DNA from: a virus | Virus record (IMG/VR): IMGVR_UViG_3300035698_008781 | Span: 1 to 64,000 of that record | DNA: 64,000 bases | Reading direction: 5' to 3' (one strand) | Part shown: positions 1-8,948 of the stretch, piece by piece | How positions within the stretch are numbered: position 1 is the first letter of the stretch | How the letters are laid out: every line of letters starts with the position of its first letter | Program-made: the position numbers and the translations under genes | Notes under the pieces: model-generated | What the model was told of the DNA's origin: nothing | The model's input: the letters and a program-made list of their open reading frames with translations, nothing else | The model's database searches: none

Positions 1-60
1 ACCTGTTGCTATTCCACCTAATAATACCCATATTGTATTAATTTGGTCTATATATTCCAT
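1..60 (-). CDS. Hypothetical protein, N-terminal fragment cut by window edge
   Basis: The first 20 codons of a minus-strand gene are visible, reading M-E-Y-I-D-Q-I-N-T-I-W-V-L-L-G-G-I and continuing beyond the left edge. An A-rich leader precedes the ATG. The hydrophobic WVLLGG stretch would fit a small membrane protein such as a holin, and it lies downstream of the tail genes where lysis genes are often found, but the fragment is too short to assign. Confidence 0.45.
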   Translation of the reverse strand, partial: MEYIDQINTIWVLLGGIATG

Positions 61-127
61 AATTTTTGTTTGTTAGTTTGTAAAATTTTTTACTTCTTCT
101 TCTAAATTCATTTTGATTGATTGATTT

Positions 128-586
128 TTAATTATAATATTTTGGTGTAAAAAAATAGCAGTAAGGTACAAAAAACACACCTAATACGCATAAACCTATA
201 AATCTGAATAGTTGGTTTCCGTTACCTAATTTGAAGTGATTTAAGTAATAATCATAAGTTGATATATACCATAATTTAAAATTTCTATTTGCACCTATCA
301 AACATTGGTAATCGTGAAGCATTGCTTTTAAGTCTAAATCTTTAATGTCATGCAAATCTTTAACAATAGTCGCTCCATCAAACTTTGTTGGATTTTTACA
401 AAAGAAGTCGTAAGCTTTAATGTAAGGTTCGATTTCTTCTATATCTAAACCTTTGTAGGTTAATAGCATTATCATTTCGTGTCGCTTTGTTGCGAGTGCT
501 TCTCTATCTTGTTTAAAAAAATCGCACTTACTTTTTTTGAAGAAGTAGTAAACTATTATTATTGTTGGGTATATTAGTAGGTACAT
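128..586 (-). CDS. Membrane protein with two terminal hydrophobic segments
   Basis: A 152-residue protein with a hydrophobic N-terminus (MYLLIYPTIIIVYYFF, residues 1-16) and a second hydrophobic segment near residues 128-147 (FIGLCVLGVFFVPYCYFF). A charged helical region lies between them. Two membrane anchors around a soluble middle suggest an inner-membrane protein, possibly part of lysis or exclusion, since it sits at the end of the tail-fibre operon. I do not recognise the family. It starts two bases after the stop of the upstream gene, so it is probably co-transcribed. Confidence 0.7.
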   Translation of the reverse strand: MYLLIYPTIIIVYYFFKKSKCDFFKQDREALATKRHEMIMLLTYKGLDIEEIEPYIKAYDFFCKNPTKFDGATIVKDLHDIKDLDLKAMLHDYQCLIGANRNFKLWYISTYDYYLNHFKLGNGNQLFRFIGLCVLGVFFVPYCYFFTPKYYN

Positions 587-588
587 AT

Positions 589-1020
589 TTATAATTTATT
601 TCCGTTAATAAAAATATAGTCTAGTTGTTCGCTTGTAATACCTAACATTTGTGCCATTTGTTTAAGTGTTGTATCATTTCTATCAAATACAATCGCATAT
701 TCCCACTTTGCATAAATTAACTCTTTTTGAACTTGGTCAGGAATTTGCTCAATCATTGCGTAAATTGAAGCAATTGAAATGCCACTTAAAATAAGTTGCA
801 CTCTCAATTTCATTTGTGAAATGCTTTCTGGAACTAATAATTTTTTATGTTCTGCAATTTCTTCATCAGTCGTACCCTCGTAATACTTCGAGCCGTCAAA
901 CATTGGTTTAACAAAGTTTTCAGCACACAGTTTATCCGTTTCGTTTGATTTTAAAATATAATTATCTTCTTCAATTCTTGCACCTTGTACAATGTTATTT
1001 TCGTATGTTGTTACTATCAT
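589..1020 (-). CDS. Hypothetical protein following tail fibre, possible fibre-associated protein
   Basis: A 143-residue soluble protein whose start overlaps the stop of the fibre-like gene by 4 bases (ATGA), implying translational coupling. The C-terminal half (residues 70-143) is predicted helical and ends in LGITSEQLDYIF, resembling small DNA- or protein-binding helical bundles. Position directly after a fibre gene fits a fibre chaperone or a small tail component, but no motif proves this. Confidence 0.65.
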   Translation of the reverse strand: MIVTTYENNIVQGARIEEDNYILKSNETDKLCAENFVKPMFDGSKYYEGTTDEEIAEHKKLLVPESISQMKLRVQLILSGISIASIYAMIEQIPDQVQKELIYAKWEYAIVFDRNDTTLKQMAQMLGITSEQLDYIFINGNKL

Positions 1021-1913
1021 AATTTTATAAGATTGTGATTTGCTATAAAAGTTGTTTCTGAAGAATTAGTTAAAGCAGATGAAAAATGAAGCCAATTATC
1101 CACCGTATGATCAAAAGTAGTATTAGAAATACTTGAGAAATTTGCAAAATGTCTATCATCAGCCTCACCAACATTTAAATATTTAAAAACTCCATCTTGT
1201 AAAATCCAATGTTTACTAAATGACCTCCAACCCGCATTACTAAAGTGACCGTAAATTTGAGGATTTGACGTTGATGGCGTAATAGATTGACCTAGTCTAA
1301 CTCTGGAAAAAACATTACTTGTGCCGTTGTGAATTTCATCATATCTTAATAATAATGTTTCGTTATCCGTTAAAGTAAAGGCTGGTATTTTTATTGATTT
1401 TATAAATGTTTCAGTAGTTGTTCCTGTTAAAATTAAAGATTTAATATTTGTTTTTGAAATTAAACCAGTTTGATTACTAACATCATCCAACATCGCAAAC
1501 ATCCCACTCTTATTTGGTAATTGATATTCTTTACTAGCAGTTAAATTATCAATTAGAAAATTAGCAATTACAGAATCACTCCTTCTTTTAGAAAAGAAAC
1601 TACCATTAGCAGACATTCCAAACATATCTACACCTGTAGTTCCTTTAAAGTAATATTCTGCATCATTAACATTTATTCTAAAATAAGTGGCATTTGCTAC
1701 ATCATAGATATATAAACTATCATTGATATAAATTGGTAAATTAGTGGTATTTCCTTCTTCGGTAACTTGCTGAAGTCCTTGTGTACCATTCAACGCTAAA
1801 TCTCCACTACCTGAACCACCTATATTTATTATAGGTTGAATAGTAACAACATTAGCTTCTTGACTAATTGTTAAGTTTAATTTAGTTACGTTCTGTGTTA
1901 CTGTTAATTTCAT
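1017..1913 (-). CDS. Tail fibre / receptor-binding-type protein
   Basis: A 298-residue protein rich in Ser, Thr and Asn. A Gly-rich stretch (GGSGSGDLALNGTQGLQ) near residues 32-48 is followed by strand-rich sequence (LPNKSGMFAMLDDV near 132) typical of Bacteroidota phage tail fibres and collar repeats. No chaperone domain or enzymatic motif is visible. It overlaps the preceding small gene by 4 bases, and both belong to the distal end of the structural operon. A role in host recognition is inferred from composition and position. Confidence 0.65.
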   Translation of the reverse strand: MKLTVTQNVTKLNLTISQEANVVTIQPIINIGGSGSGDLALNGTQGLQQVTEEGNTTNLPIYINDSLYIYDVANATYFRINVNDAEYYFKGTTGVDMFGMSANGSFFSKRRSDSVIANFLIDNLTASKEYQLPNKSGMFAMLDDVSNQTGLISKTNIKSLILTGTTTETFIKSIKIPAFTLTDNETLLLRYDEIHNGTSNVFSRVRLGQSITPSTSNPQIYGHFSNAGWRSFSKHWILQDGVFKYLNVGEADDRHFANFSSISNTTFDHTVDNWLHFSSALTNSSETTFIANHNLIKL

Positions 1914-2257
1914 TTAGTATATTGTTTTAATATAGTATAAGCTACTCTAAAGTAAGTAAATCTAGTATAATTATTAGTTATTTCTAAATCTCCCATAAAT
2001 GTTCCTACAGGAAAATCATTATCACTTTCATCAACACTATCTATTTCAAAAGTTTTATCATCTATAACAGTTATTCCATCAGTAGTATTTGATATATCAA
2101 TAAATTTTATATTATTGTTATATACTTGCATTTTAATTATAGTTCCTAATAATGTCAAATCAATATCATCAGTAGGATCAAATTGAAAAGTTATTTTAGG
2201 TATAGTGTCTCCTTGAACTATATAACTATTACCTAAAGGTATTTTTAGTGTTTCCAT
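1910..2257 (-). CDS. BppU-like fibre base/adaptor protein
   Basis: A 115-residue all-beta protein with the pattern GDTIPKITFQF followed by FEIDSVDESDNDFPVGTF and TYFRVAYTI. This is the arrangement of the BppU N-terminal/DUF2479-type immunoglobulin-like domain that anchors receptor-binding proteins in many tailed phages. It overlaps the downstream fibre gene (1017-1913) by 4 bases, so the pair may form a fibre unit. The assignment rests on motif resemblance only. Confidence 0.6.
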   Translation of the reverse strand: METLKIPLGNSYIVQGDTIPKITFQFDPTDDIDLTLLGTIIKMQVYNNNIKFIDISNTTDGITVIDDKTFEIDSVDESDNDFPVGTFMGDLEITNNYTRFTYFRVAYTILKQYTK

Positions 2258-2258
2258 T

Positions 2259-2858
2259 TTAGCTAGGTTTTATTACATTACATTCTTCAAAAGAAGCTCT
2301 TATAGACCAAAATCCAATATGTATTTCAGTACTATCAGTTACTTGTATTCCTCCAATATATAAACTTCCTATTTTTATACAATCATTAATTTCATATAAA
2401 AAATCATTTTCAGTACCAATAGACTCAGCAAGTGATACTACTATTGGTATATTTGAATTATCACCACATCTTATGTAAGAAGCCCAAGAAAACCTATCTA
2501 ATCCATTATCAAGATTAGCACCATTAATACTTTCAAGCTTAATACATAATTTTTCAGGTCTATCTGTAGGTACACAATTATTATTTTGGATAAATTTAGG
2601 TTTTATAGTTGTTTGATAGCTTTTAATAAGTTTAGGTTCACAAATATCATTAGAACAATGTGATAATTTATTATAAAAATTAATTAAATTATTTCTTTCA
2701 TCATTTGTTAAATCAATTATATCTAATAATTTAAAAATTAAATTTAAATTATAAATATCTGTTACATCTAATTTACCATATATTGTAGCTTTATTATATA
2801 TTTTTTCTACAGAACTTATCATTACTGCAGTATGTGTTTTTGACTTTATATTTAACAT
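2259..2858 (-). CDS. Hypothetical virion/appendage protein
   Basis: A 199-residue protein beginning MLNIKSKTHTAVMISSVEKIY, with a short helical N-terminal half (YNLNLIFKLLDIIDLTNDERNNL) and a beta-rich C-terminal half with several scattered cysteines. It abuts the genes on both sides (1-base overlap upstream, 1-base gap downstream). Its place between connector-type genes and the fibre genes suggests a tail or neck accessory protein. Family not recognised. Confidence 0.6.
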   Translation of the reverse strand: MLNIKSKTHTAVMISSVEKIYNKATIYGKLDVTDIYNLNLIFKLLDIIDLTNDERNNLINFYNKLSHCSNDICEPKLIKSYQTTIKPKFIQNNNCVPTDRPEKLCIKLESINGANLDNGLDRFSWASYIRCGDNSNIPIVVSLAESIGTENDFLYEINDCIKIGSLYIGGIQVTDSTEIHIGFWSIRASFEECNVIKPS

Positions 2859-3436
2859 TATACTATTTGTTGATTAAATCCATTACAAGAATTACAAAAA
2901 ATAGGTTGACAGTTATTACATTTATCTAAAGAACAAAGTTTTTTAATTTTATTAACTAAAGATACAGCTTCTAAATAATAACCTGCATTAATTGATTTTT
3001 CTGTAATATCTAATAATAAATTTATAGTTAATAATTTTTGATCTATTATAACATCATTACAATTTAAACAATCACTTTTTTGAGATTTAAAAAAACCATC
3101 TAATAAACATTGGTATTGTTCTGTAAAATCATAAGTAATACCTATGACTGAAACCATTGTTTCACAATTATCATCAGGTATATAATCACTTTCAACTTCA
3201 ATAAATAATAAATCTTTAAATATATCAATTTGTAATTCAGAAGCTGTTACAATAAAAGATTCATTATTATTTAATTGTGAAAGTTTAGTGTTTAAATCTA
3301 TAGCTAAAGTATAATCTTTAAAATCATCCATTTTCCATAATAATAATGAAGTAATGGTATTACCAACATTAGTAGTCAAGTCTATTAAAAGTTCTTGCCC
3401 ATTGTTTTGTATTTGAAAGTTATTAATTGTTATCAT
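2858..3436 (-). CDS. Hypothetical protein with C-terminal cysteine cluster
   Basis: A 192-residue protein with a beta-rich N-terminal two thirds and a helical segment (INLLLDITEKSINAGYYLEAV). The C-terminus is unusually rich in cysteine: CSLDKCNNCQPIFCNSCNG near residues 168-186, plus CLNC near 122. The CxxC spacing suggests zinc or another metal, or disulfide cross-links in the virion. A strong terminator lies just upstream, so this may start a separate transcript or be expressed by partial readthrough. Confidence 0.6.
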   Translation of the reverse strand: MITINNFQIQNNGQELLIDLTTNVGNTITSLLLWKMDDFKDYTLAIDLNTKLSQLNNNESFIVTASELQIDIFKDLLFIEVESDYIPDDNCETMVSVIGITYDFTEQYQCLLDGFFKSQKSDCLNCNDVIIDQKLLTINLLLDITEKSINAGYYLEAVSLVNKIKKLCSLDKCNNCQPIFCNSCNGFNQQIV

Positions 3437-3448
3437 ATTATGGTATAA

Positions 3449-3482
3449 AAAAAAGGGAGTAGAGTTTTGAACTCACTCCCTT
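3449..3482 (-). terminator. Rho-independent terminator after the 328-residue structural gene
   Basis: On the minus strand, GGGAGTGAGTT pairs with ACTCTACTCCC around a short loop, followed by a run of eight T. It lies between the structural gene that starts at 4497 and the downstream gene starting at 3436, and would lower expression of the distal fibre genes. Confidence 0.85.
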
Positions 3483-3510
3483 AATTAGTTAATTTTGTTT
3501 ATTTATTTTA

Positions 3511-4497
3511 TTATGCTAAATCTGCAGGAATAGATACTCCAGGAGCAGCTGTTGCAATTTCAGCTTTAATAGCATTAATTGTAGCTAATGTTTCGCTTAC
3601 TATTGTAAGCTCTTTAAATTGTCTTTCAACATTAACTCCCTCACGATCTTTATGAAAGCCTATAATTAATGTTTTATATTGACCAGCTGGATTAGCTAAA
3701 TAATCAACATTAAAGTTATTAGGAAAACTTACTTCACGTCCATAATCTGCATTTTCATATCCTTTTAAAGAATATTCAGCTAATGCAACTTGTTTACCTG
3801 TACCTATACCTTCTTTCAAAGCTTGAGTAGTTGTAACAGTTAATACATTATAAGAACTTCCAGCTTCAGCTAATGTTTCAGGAGAATTATCTTTTACAGA
3901 TACTTCAACTTCAAAATTAATAGGTGCACCAGCATCTTTACCTTTATAAAAACCTTGTACTTTACCTGTTAAAACAATAGTTGTTCCAGATACAGAAGCT
4001 TCAATTTCTTTTAAAGCATCTTCACGTTTTAAACTACCATTTAAATTTTTAACTAACTCTGATTGAATTTCTGTATAAGTCATCGTGTTATTAACTGGTG
4101 TTACTACAAAACCATGAACATGTCTAAAATTTTCTGGTGAACCAATACCATCAAACTTACGAATAGATACTCTATAAGTAACATTTGCAATAGCAGTTCC
4201 TGTAAAACCTCCTACAGTTATAATTTTAGGTACTTCAGCTACATAGTTTGCAACTTTAACATAATCAATTTGTTTAGGGTCAATTGTATCAGAAGCTTTT
4301 ACTCCTGTTAAAGAAGTATTTTCTTTACTTACAATTTTAAACGGTTGATTAGCAGCTACTGCAGCTCCATTTGATTTTACAACAGCTACCTCACCAACTG
4401 AAGCAGTAGCATTAAACGTTGTATTAGTAGTTTCAGTTGCTAAAGCATCTGTAATCATTAATCTACCTACATTTTTTGGTGAAATTATACTCGCCAT
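3511..4497 (-). CDS. Virion structural protein, tail tube or sheath-like candidate
   Basis: A 328-residue beta-rich protein, rich in Ala, Thr, Val and Gly. It begins MASIISPKNVGRLMITD and has long alternating strands (GEVAVVKSNGAAVAANQPFKIV; FEVEVSVKDNSPETLAEA). Length and composition fit an abundant virion protein such as a tail tube, cargo or capsid-decoration protein of Bacteroidota phages. It follows the connector genes and is bounded by a strong terminator, consistent with high expression. The exact role cannot be set from sequence alone. Confidence 0.6.
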   Translation of the reverse strand: MASIISPKNVGRLMITDALATETTNTTFNATASVGEVAVVKSNGAAVAANQPFKIVSKENTSLTGVKASDTIDPKQIDYVKVANYVAEVPKIITVGGFTGTAIANVTYRVSIRKFDGIGSPENFRHVHGFVVTPVNNTMTYTEIQSELVKNLNGSLKREDALKEIEASVSGTTIVLTGKVQGFYKGKDAGAPINFEVEVSVKDNSPETLAEAGSSYNVLTVTTTQALKEGIGTGKQVALAEYSLKGYENADYGREVSFPNNFNVDYLANPAGQYKTLIIGFHKDREGVNVERQFKELTIVSETLATINAIKAEIATAAPGVSIPADLA

Positions 4498-4508
4498 ATT
4501 TTTAATTT

Positions 4509-5246
4509 TTAGTTATTTCTATTATTTAATTGAACTCTATTTTGTAAATTATTTTCTTTATAATCTCGATGTGCTAGTTCTACAGCACGATCTAATATTT
4601 CTGGATGAATCTCTTTATCTAATTCAGAAGTTTGTTCTTGTACAATACCATTAATTGATAAATTCATTCCTGAAAATTCAGGGTCAGCACTTAAATCAGT
4701 TAATAAAATTGGACTAGGATATTTTAAGTATCTTAAATGATAAGTATCAATTACCCTATCACTTATAACCTCAACAACATTATTTAATGAAGAATTATAA
4801 TCTAATCTCCAAGCTAAATATTTATAAGGTCTTTTAAAAGGATTATTAGTTTTTTCATTAAACTCATCTAAAGTTACAGGTATAATATCTATTTCAATAC
4901 TACAATTGTTTTTAGTGTAAATACCTTTCTCGTATTTTATTAAAAATACATCTTTAGGTATTGTAAAAAACCTTGAGTTTAATTTATTAGTTATTCTATC
5001 AGTGTTAACAGCAAAAGATGTTGATTTAAAATCTTTAATTAATTCTTTTAAATCAGCTCTTCTTTTATCAGAACCATCAAAACCTTTTTGATACTTATTT
5101 GCTAATCCATTATATTCTTTAACTATTTCTAATTGTGCTTTAGTTAAATAAAATGACTTTTCATATTTATCTAATCCTGGAGCAGAATTTGAAGATATAT
5201 TATCATAAAGAATATCAAACTCTAAGTTAAATTCATTAGTAGTCAT
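4509..5246 (-). CDS. Head-tail adaptor/connector-like protein
   Basis: A 245-residue protein. The motif LRYLKYPSPILLTDL in the last third, followed by ELDKEIHPEILDRAVELA near the end, is a pattern I associate with head-tail ring or adaptor proteins of Bacteroidota phages. The gene sits between the capsid genes and tail genes, and its ATG overlaps the upstream stop by one base (TAATG). Role inferred from motif and synteny. Confidence 0.6.
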   Translation of the reverse strand: MTTNEFNLEFDILYDNISSNSAPGLDKYEKSFYLTKAQLEIVKEYNGLANKYQKGFDGSDKRRADLKELIKDFKSTSFAVNTDRITNKLNSRFFTIPKDVFLIKYEKGIYTKNNCSIEIDIIPVTLDEFNEKTNNPFKRPYKYLAWRLDYNSSLNNVVEVISDRVIDTYHLRYLKYPSPILLTDLSADPEFSGMNLSINGIVQEQTSELDKEIHPEILDRAVELAHRDYKENNLQNRVQLNNRNN

Positions 5247-6106
5247 TATTTAGTATTTTTAACTCTAGCTTCAATTAAATCACGAACTTCTTGATTTTTT
5301 GGATCAATTAAATATTTAACAGCATTTTGTAAAGAAGCAATTTCCCCTTCTTTAGCTAATGTTAATCCATCAACTGTTTCATATTTACCATTCTTTTTAA
5401 CAACTATTCCTACATTTTCAGCAAGAGCAATTAATGTTTTAGTTTCAAAATTTGGATCTTCAATTAAATTTAAGAAATCTTTAGTTCTTGAGTCAACTAA
5501 TGTCTCAACTTCAGTATTAATAAATTTCATTGTTGAATTATCAGATAATTTTTTACCACTCATTAAATATATAATTGAAACAAGTACATCTCTGTTATCT
5601 TCAATCTTATAGTATTCTTTCCAAGCAGTTTTAATTAAATCTAATTTTTTAGATCTATCTTTTAATTCTTCACCTGTTCTAGTCATGTAGAATTGATAAG
5701 TACCTTTGTTAGTTCGTTTATATTCTTCTAAACTAGGTGCAATAACATCTTGCCATGCTAATAATATTTTATATTTTAAATAATCTTCAGGTATAGATAA
5801 ATCTAATATTGTATCAAGTTTTTCTAATGCTACATTTTTACTGTGCCAAAAATCACTATAAATAGAAAGATTAACTCCTCTAAAATGACCGTTTTCAAAA
5901 TATTCTTTTTCTTCTGTAGTAAGAACGTTTTTTAAACCACCACCTCTTTGTAAAGGTACACAAAACTTACGTGTTGCACCTTCAACCATTCCTCCTGAAA
6001 TTACATGTGATTCAGATACATCTGCAGCTAAACCTTTATTTCTTTTAATAAACTTAATTGTTACCTTTTCTTGTGGTAACATAAATCCTTCTTTAACTTC
6101 TCCCAT
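5246..6106 (-). CDS. Hypothetical capsid-associated protein
   Basis: A 286-residue protein lying just after the major capsid gene and its terminator. It is mostly charged helical sequence (KYKILLAWQDVIAPSLEEY near 128-147; EIASLQNAVKYLIDP near 255-270). No enzyme motif is visible. Because the neighbouring genes encode capsid, connector and tail components, a structural or assembly role is the simplest reading. It is translationally coupled to the adaptor-like gene downstream. Confidence 0.6.
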   Translation of the reverse strand: MGEVKEGFMLPQEKVTIKFIKRNKGLAADVSESHVISGGMVEGATRKFCVPLQRGGGLKNVLTTEEKEYFENGHFRGVNLSIYSDFWHSKNVALEKLDTILDLSIPEDYLKYKILLAWQDVIAPSLEEYKRTNKGTYQFYMTRTGEELKDRSKKLDLIKTAWKEYYKIEDNRDVLVSIIYLMSGKKLSDNSTMKFINTEVETLVDSRTKDFLNLIEDPNFETKTLIALAENVGIVVKKNGKYETVDGLTLAKEGEIASLQNAVKYLIDPKNQEVRDLIEARVKNTK

Positions 6107-6130
6107 TGTTAATTTTATTTATGTTTTAAA

Positions 6131-6160
6131 AAATAAAGGGTGTTTTTGGGCACACCCTTT
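6131..6160 (-). terminator. Rho-independent terminator after the capsid gene
   Basis: On the minus strand AAGGGTGT, a short loop containing GCCCAAAA, and ACACCCTTT form a hairpin followed by ATTTTTT. It lies between the capsid gene stop (6173) and the next gene, the usual place for attenuation that makes capsid the most abundant product. Confidence 0.8.
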
Positions 6161-6172
6161 AAAGCCTATTTA

Positions 6173-7693
6173 TTAATATTGGTATATAATACTTGGTATT
6201 AATGATGCAGTTCTAGAAGGGTCTTTAACCATCGCACCTTGCATACAGTAAGCTGTAATTGTAGCACTATCTTCCATTCTACCCATATTTCCTGAACCTC
6301 TTTCTCCTGTAAAAGGATTTCTGAAACCTGCTTGATATCCTCTAATTTCTTCGTTATCTTTAACCATTACTTTTTGAATATTAGGCTCTTCAGTAGATCC
6401 AATATATAAAATATCATATCTGTAAGATTCAGCAACACCACCATCTGGGTGCATAATTTTATTACGAACTTTGTCATCATACATTGGGTCAACCTCAACC
6501 ATTACTTTGATAGAATTCGCAAATTCATATTCTGTAAATTGGTAACCCGCTTTGAATGAGTTAGAATGTAATTGAGAACTTGTTTTCTGAACAACAGCTG
6601 GGTTGTTTTGAGAAAGTTCTTTCCAAGCTTGACCTTCACGATTAATAGATTGAGAGAATTGTTTAGCTCCTCTTTCACCAGTACGTAAAATAAATATTCT
6701 ATCTTTAAAGTCTAATTTACCTTCTGATAATTCATGTAACATATCTTCAAGAATTCTCAATGAGAACGTGTTATATGTAACAATGTTTGAAACTTCCATT
6801 TGTTCACGAATACCTGAACCTGATTCAATAGAGAATCCTGATTTACCTATATTTAAGAAGTTACCACTTTCATCTCTGTTTGATTTACCAAACATAATGT
6901 TAAATGCTTTTAAACGAGATAAATGTTGTTCAAATCTCCAATAGATTTCTTGCATCCAAGTGTTAGAAGTTCTAACTTTACCTGCATTATCTAATGATTC
7001 AATTTTTGAATAATAAACATCTGTTGCGTTTAATTTACAATTAATCATATTACCTGGAACAGTTGTTTCAACACGTAATTGTGACATTGTATTTTTCAAT
7101 GTGTAAGGAGAACTGAAGTTAATATCAGAACCTTTATTAGACATTGTTCTTTCAACAGGAGATCCTTCAATAGAGAATCTTTCTCCTACTAAAAGTTCAC
7201 TACCAGGAACACCCTGATAAGTTTCAGGTCCACCCCATACTTCAGCTGTATAAACATAAGGTCCATTTGGTCCTTCTGATCTTGGATCAGCTAAGATACG
7301 ATATTGATAAATATCTGGTTTTGAACCTGCAATTGTATGTACATCAGAAAAGTATTTTTCTGCGAACACCAATTCTATTTCGCTACGATTAGCTCCAACA
7401 TTTACACTAGCATCAGTTACTACAGCACCTTCAAATCTTGCTTCAGCAAGTGGAATATTTCTTTCGTGAGAACCTACCATTTTCCATGTAAAGTCACCCT
7501 CATCTTCTAAATATTTCACTGGAAACATATTAAGTACAGTATCTAAGTTTTTCATCCCTGCCTTAGCAAGTAACACCCCAGTAATCTGAGATGCAACCAT
7601 TGGTCTAGTAGCATAGATCTGACCTAAGTGATTTCTAGTTGTTAATCCTGACCAGTATTGTCCTTTGGTCATTACAAATTTACCTACACTCAT
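6173..7693 (-). CDS. Major capsid protein
   Basis: A 506-residue protein with the features of the HK97-fold capsid proteins of crAss-like and related Bacteroidota phages: N-terminal GQIYATRPMVASQI, a central LRILEDMLHELSEGKLDFKD with GERGAKQFSQSINREGQ resembling the spine-helix region, and C-terminal TAYCMQGAMVKDPSRTASLIP. Codon usage is richer and more regular than in neighbours, fitting a highly expressed gene. Portal and scaffold-like genes are upstream and a terminator follows. No frameshift or cleavage site is evident. Confidence 0.85.
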   Translation of the reverse strand: MSVGKFVMTKGQYWSGLTTRNHLGQIYATRPMVASQITGVLLAKAGMKNLDTVLNMFPVKYLEDEGDFTWKMVGSHERNIPLAEARFEGAVVTDASVNVGANRSEIELVFAEKYFSDVHTIAGSKPDIYQYRILADPRSEGPNGPYVYTAEVWGGPETYQGVPGSELLVGERFSIEGSPVERTMSNKGSDINFSSPYTLKNTMSQLRVETTVPGNMINCKLNATDVYYSKIESLDNAGKVRTSNTWMQEIYWRFEQHLSRLKAFNIMFGKSNRDESGNFLNIGKSGFSIESGSGIREQMEVSNIVTYNTFSLRILEDMLHELSEGKLDFKDRIFILRTGERGAKQFSQSINREGQAWKELSQNNPAVVQKTSSQLHSNSFKAGYQFTEYEFANSIKVMVEVDPMYDDKVRNKIMHPDGGVAESYRYDILYIGSTEEPNIQKVMVKDNEEIRGYQAGFRNPFTGERGSGNMGRMEDSATITAYCMQGAMVKDPSRTASLIPSIIYQY

Positions 7694-7741
7694 AATTTTA
7701 ATTTAATTATTTATTTACTTATTTAAAATTTTTATTGTTTT

Positions 7742-8866
7742 TTAATATACTAAACTATCACCAATTTCATAATCTTTAGAATTAGCATCATCTAAGAATG
7801 ACGCATCACCACCAGCTATAACATGTTGATTGTTTTTTAATACTCTTTCAAAATCATTTTTAACTTTAGTTGTTTCAACTTTTCCAAATTGACTAAAATC
7901 TGTAAAACCTTTTGTTAATGCATATATAGTATATAATTTTTGTGAAAAATTTTCATCTTCACGTTGGTCTCTCATAAGAGCATTTTCCTCAACACCAGTT
8001 ACAGGATTTTTTCCTACAGGAACCATCATTGATTTTAGAATACTTTGTCTAGCTACAGTGTTTAATTTTAATCCCTCAAAAGGTTGTTCTGTTTCTAAAA
8101 TTTTCTTTTCTAAAGTTTTAATTCTTAAATCTTCTTTTTCTTTATTAATACGAATTTGCTCTAGATTATATTTCTTTTCTTCTTCAAATCTTTCTTTAAC
8201 ACCTGTTCGTATATTTTCTAAAGCTTCTCTAGCATCTTCAACGTCGCCATCTGTAGCAAAACTACGTTCAGTTAATTTTAATGCTTTTTGTTCATTGAAC
8301 CCTTGATTTACAAAATCTTGATAAATTAATTGTTTTCTTAAATCTTCATTTTCAATTAAAGAATCTTCTGTAATAGAATCAAGTTGTGATTCAACTTGTT
8401 TTTGTTTTTGAAATGTCTCAACATCAAATCCTGATCTGAAAGCATCTAATGCTTCTCTTTGTTCAACAGATAAATCATTTAACTCTTTAGACTTAATTTC
8501 TTCTGATATTAAATCTGCTAGATCTTGAACTGTTTTAACATTTTCTAATTTAGAAGAATCTACAGAGGCAAGCACACCTTCTTTATGTAATAAAGATGCA
8601 AAGGATTTATATAATGGGGGAGAAGAATCAACATCTTCATCATCTGAAGGTTCGTTGTCCTCGCCATCTGTAATATCCCCAATTACTTTCTCTGGATTTT
8701 TATCCTCATCAGGTTCTTCTTCATTTATATTTTCAGGAGTAAGATTTTCATCTTCATCTCCAATTTCATTGTCTATAATATGTCCATTAGGATCTACTGC
8801 ATTTTCATCACCTTCGTAATCAAAATCATCCCCTAAGAACAAATTCATTCCTAATTCTTCTTCCAT
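7742..8866 (-). CDS. Scaffold-like capsid assembly protein
   Basis: A 374-residue protein lying between portal and major capsid, the standard place for a scaffold. The N-terminal 80 residues are strongly acidic (for example DEDENLTPENINEEEPDEDK). The middle is a long predicted coiled coil (EARENIRTG-like helices and EEEKKYNLEQIRINKEKEDLR around residues 220-245). The absence of any enzymatic motif and the acidic plus coiled-coil make-up support scaffolding, an inference from architecture. Confidence 0.7.
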   Translation of the reverse strand: MEEELGMNLFLGDDFDYEGDENAVDPNGHIIDNEIGDEDENLTPENINEEEPDEDKNPEKVIGDITDGEDNEPSDDEDVDSSPPLYKSFASLLHKEGVLASVDSSKLENVKTVQDLADLISEEIKSKELNDLSVEQREALDAFRSGFDVETFQKQKQVESQLDSITEDSLIENEDLRKQLIYQDFVNQGFNEQKALKLTERSFATDGDVEDAREALENIRTGVKERFEEEKKYNLEQIRINKEKEDLRIKTLEKKILETEQPFEGLKLNTVARQSILKSMMVPVGKNPVTGVEENALMRDQREDENFSQKLYTIYALTKGFTDFSQFGKVETTKVKNDFERVLKNNQHVIAGGDASFLDDANSKDYEIGDSLVY

Positions 8867-8948
8867 TTTTATTTCCCCTTTAAAAATTATAATACAAATA
8901 TACTACAAAATTATTAAAAATTGTTATTTAATTATGTATCCTATATGG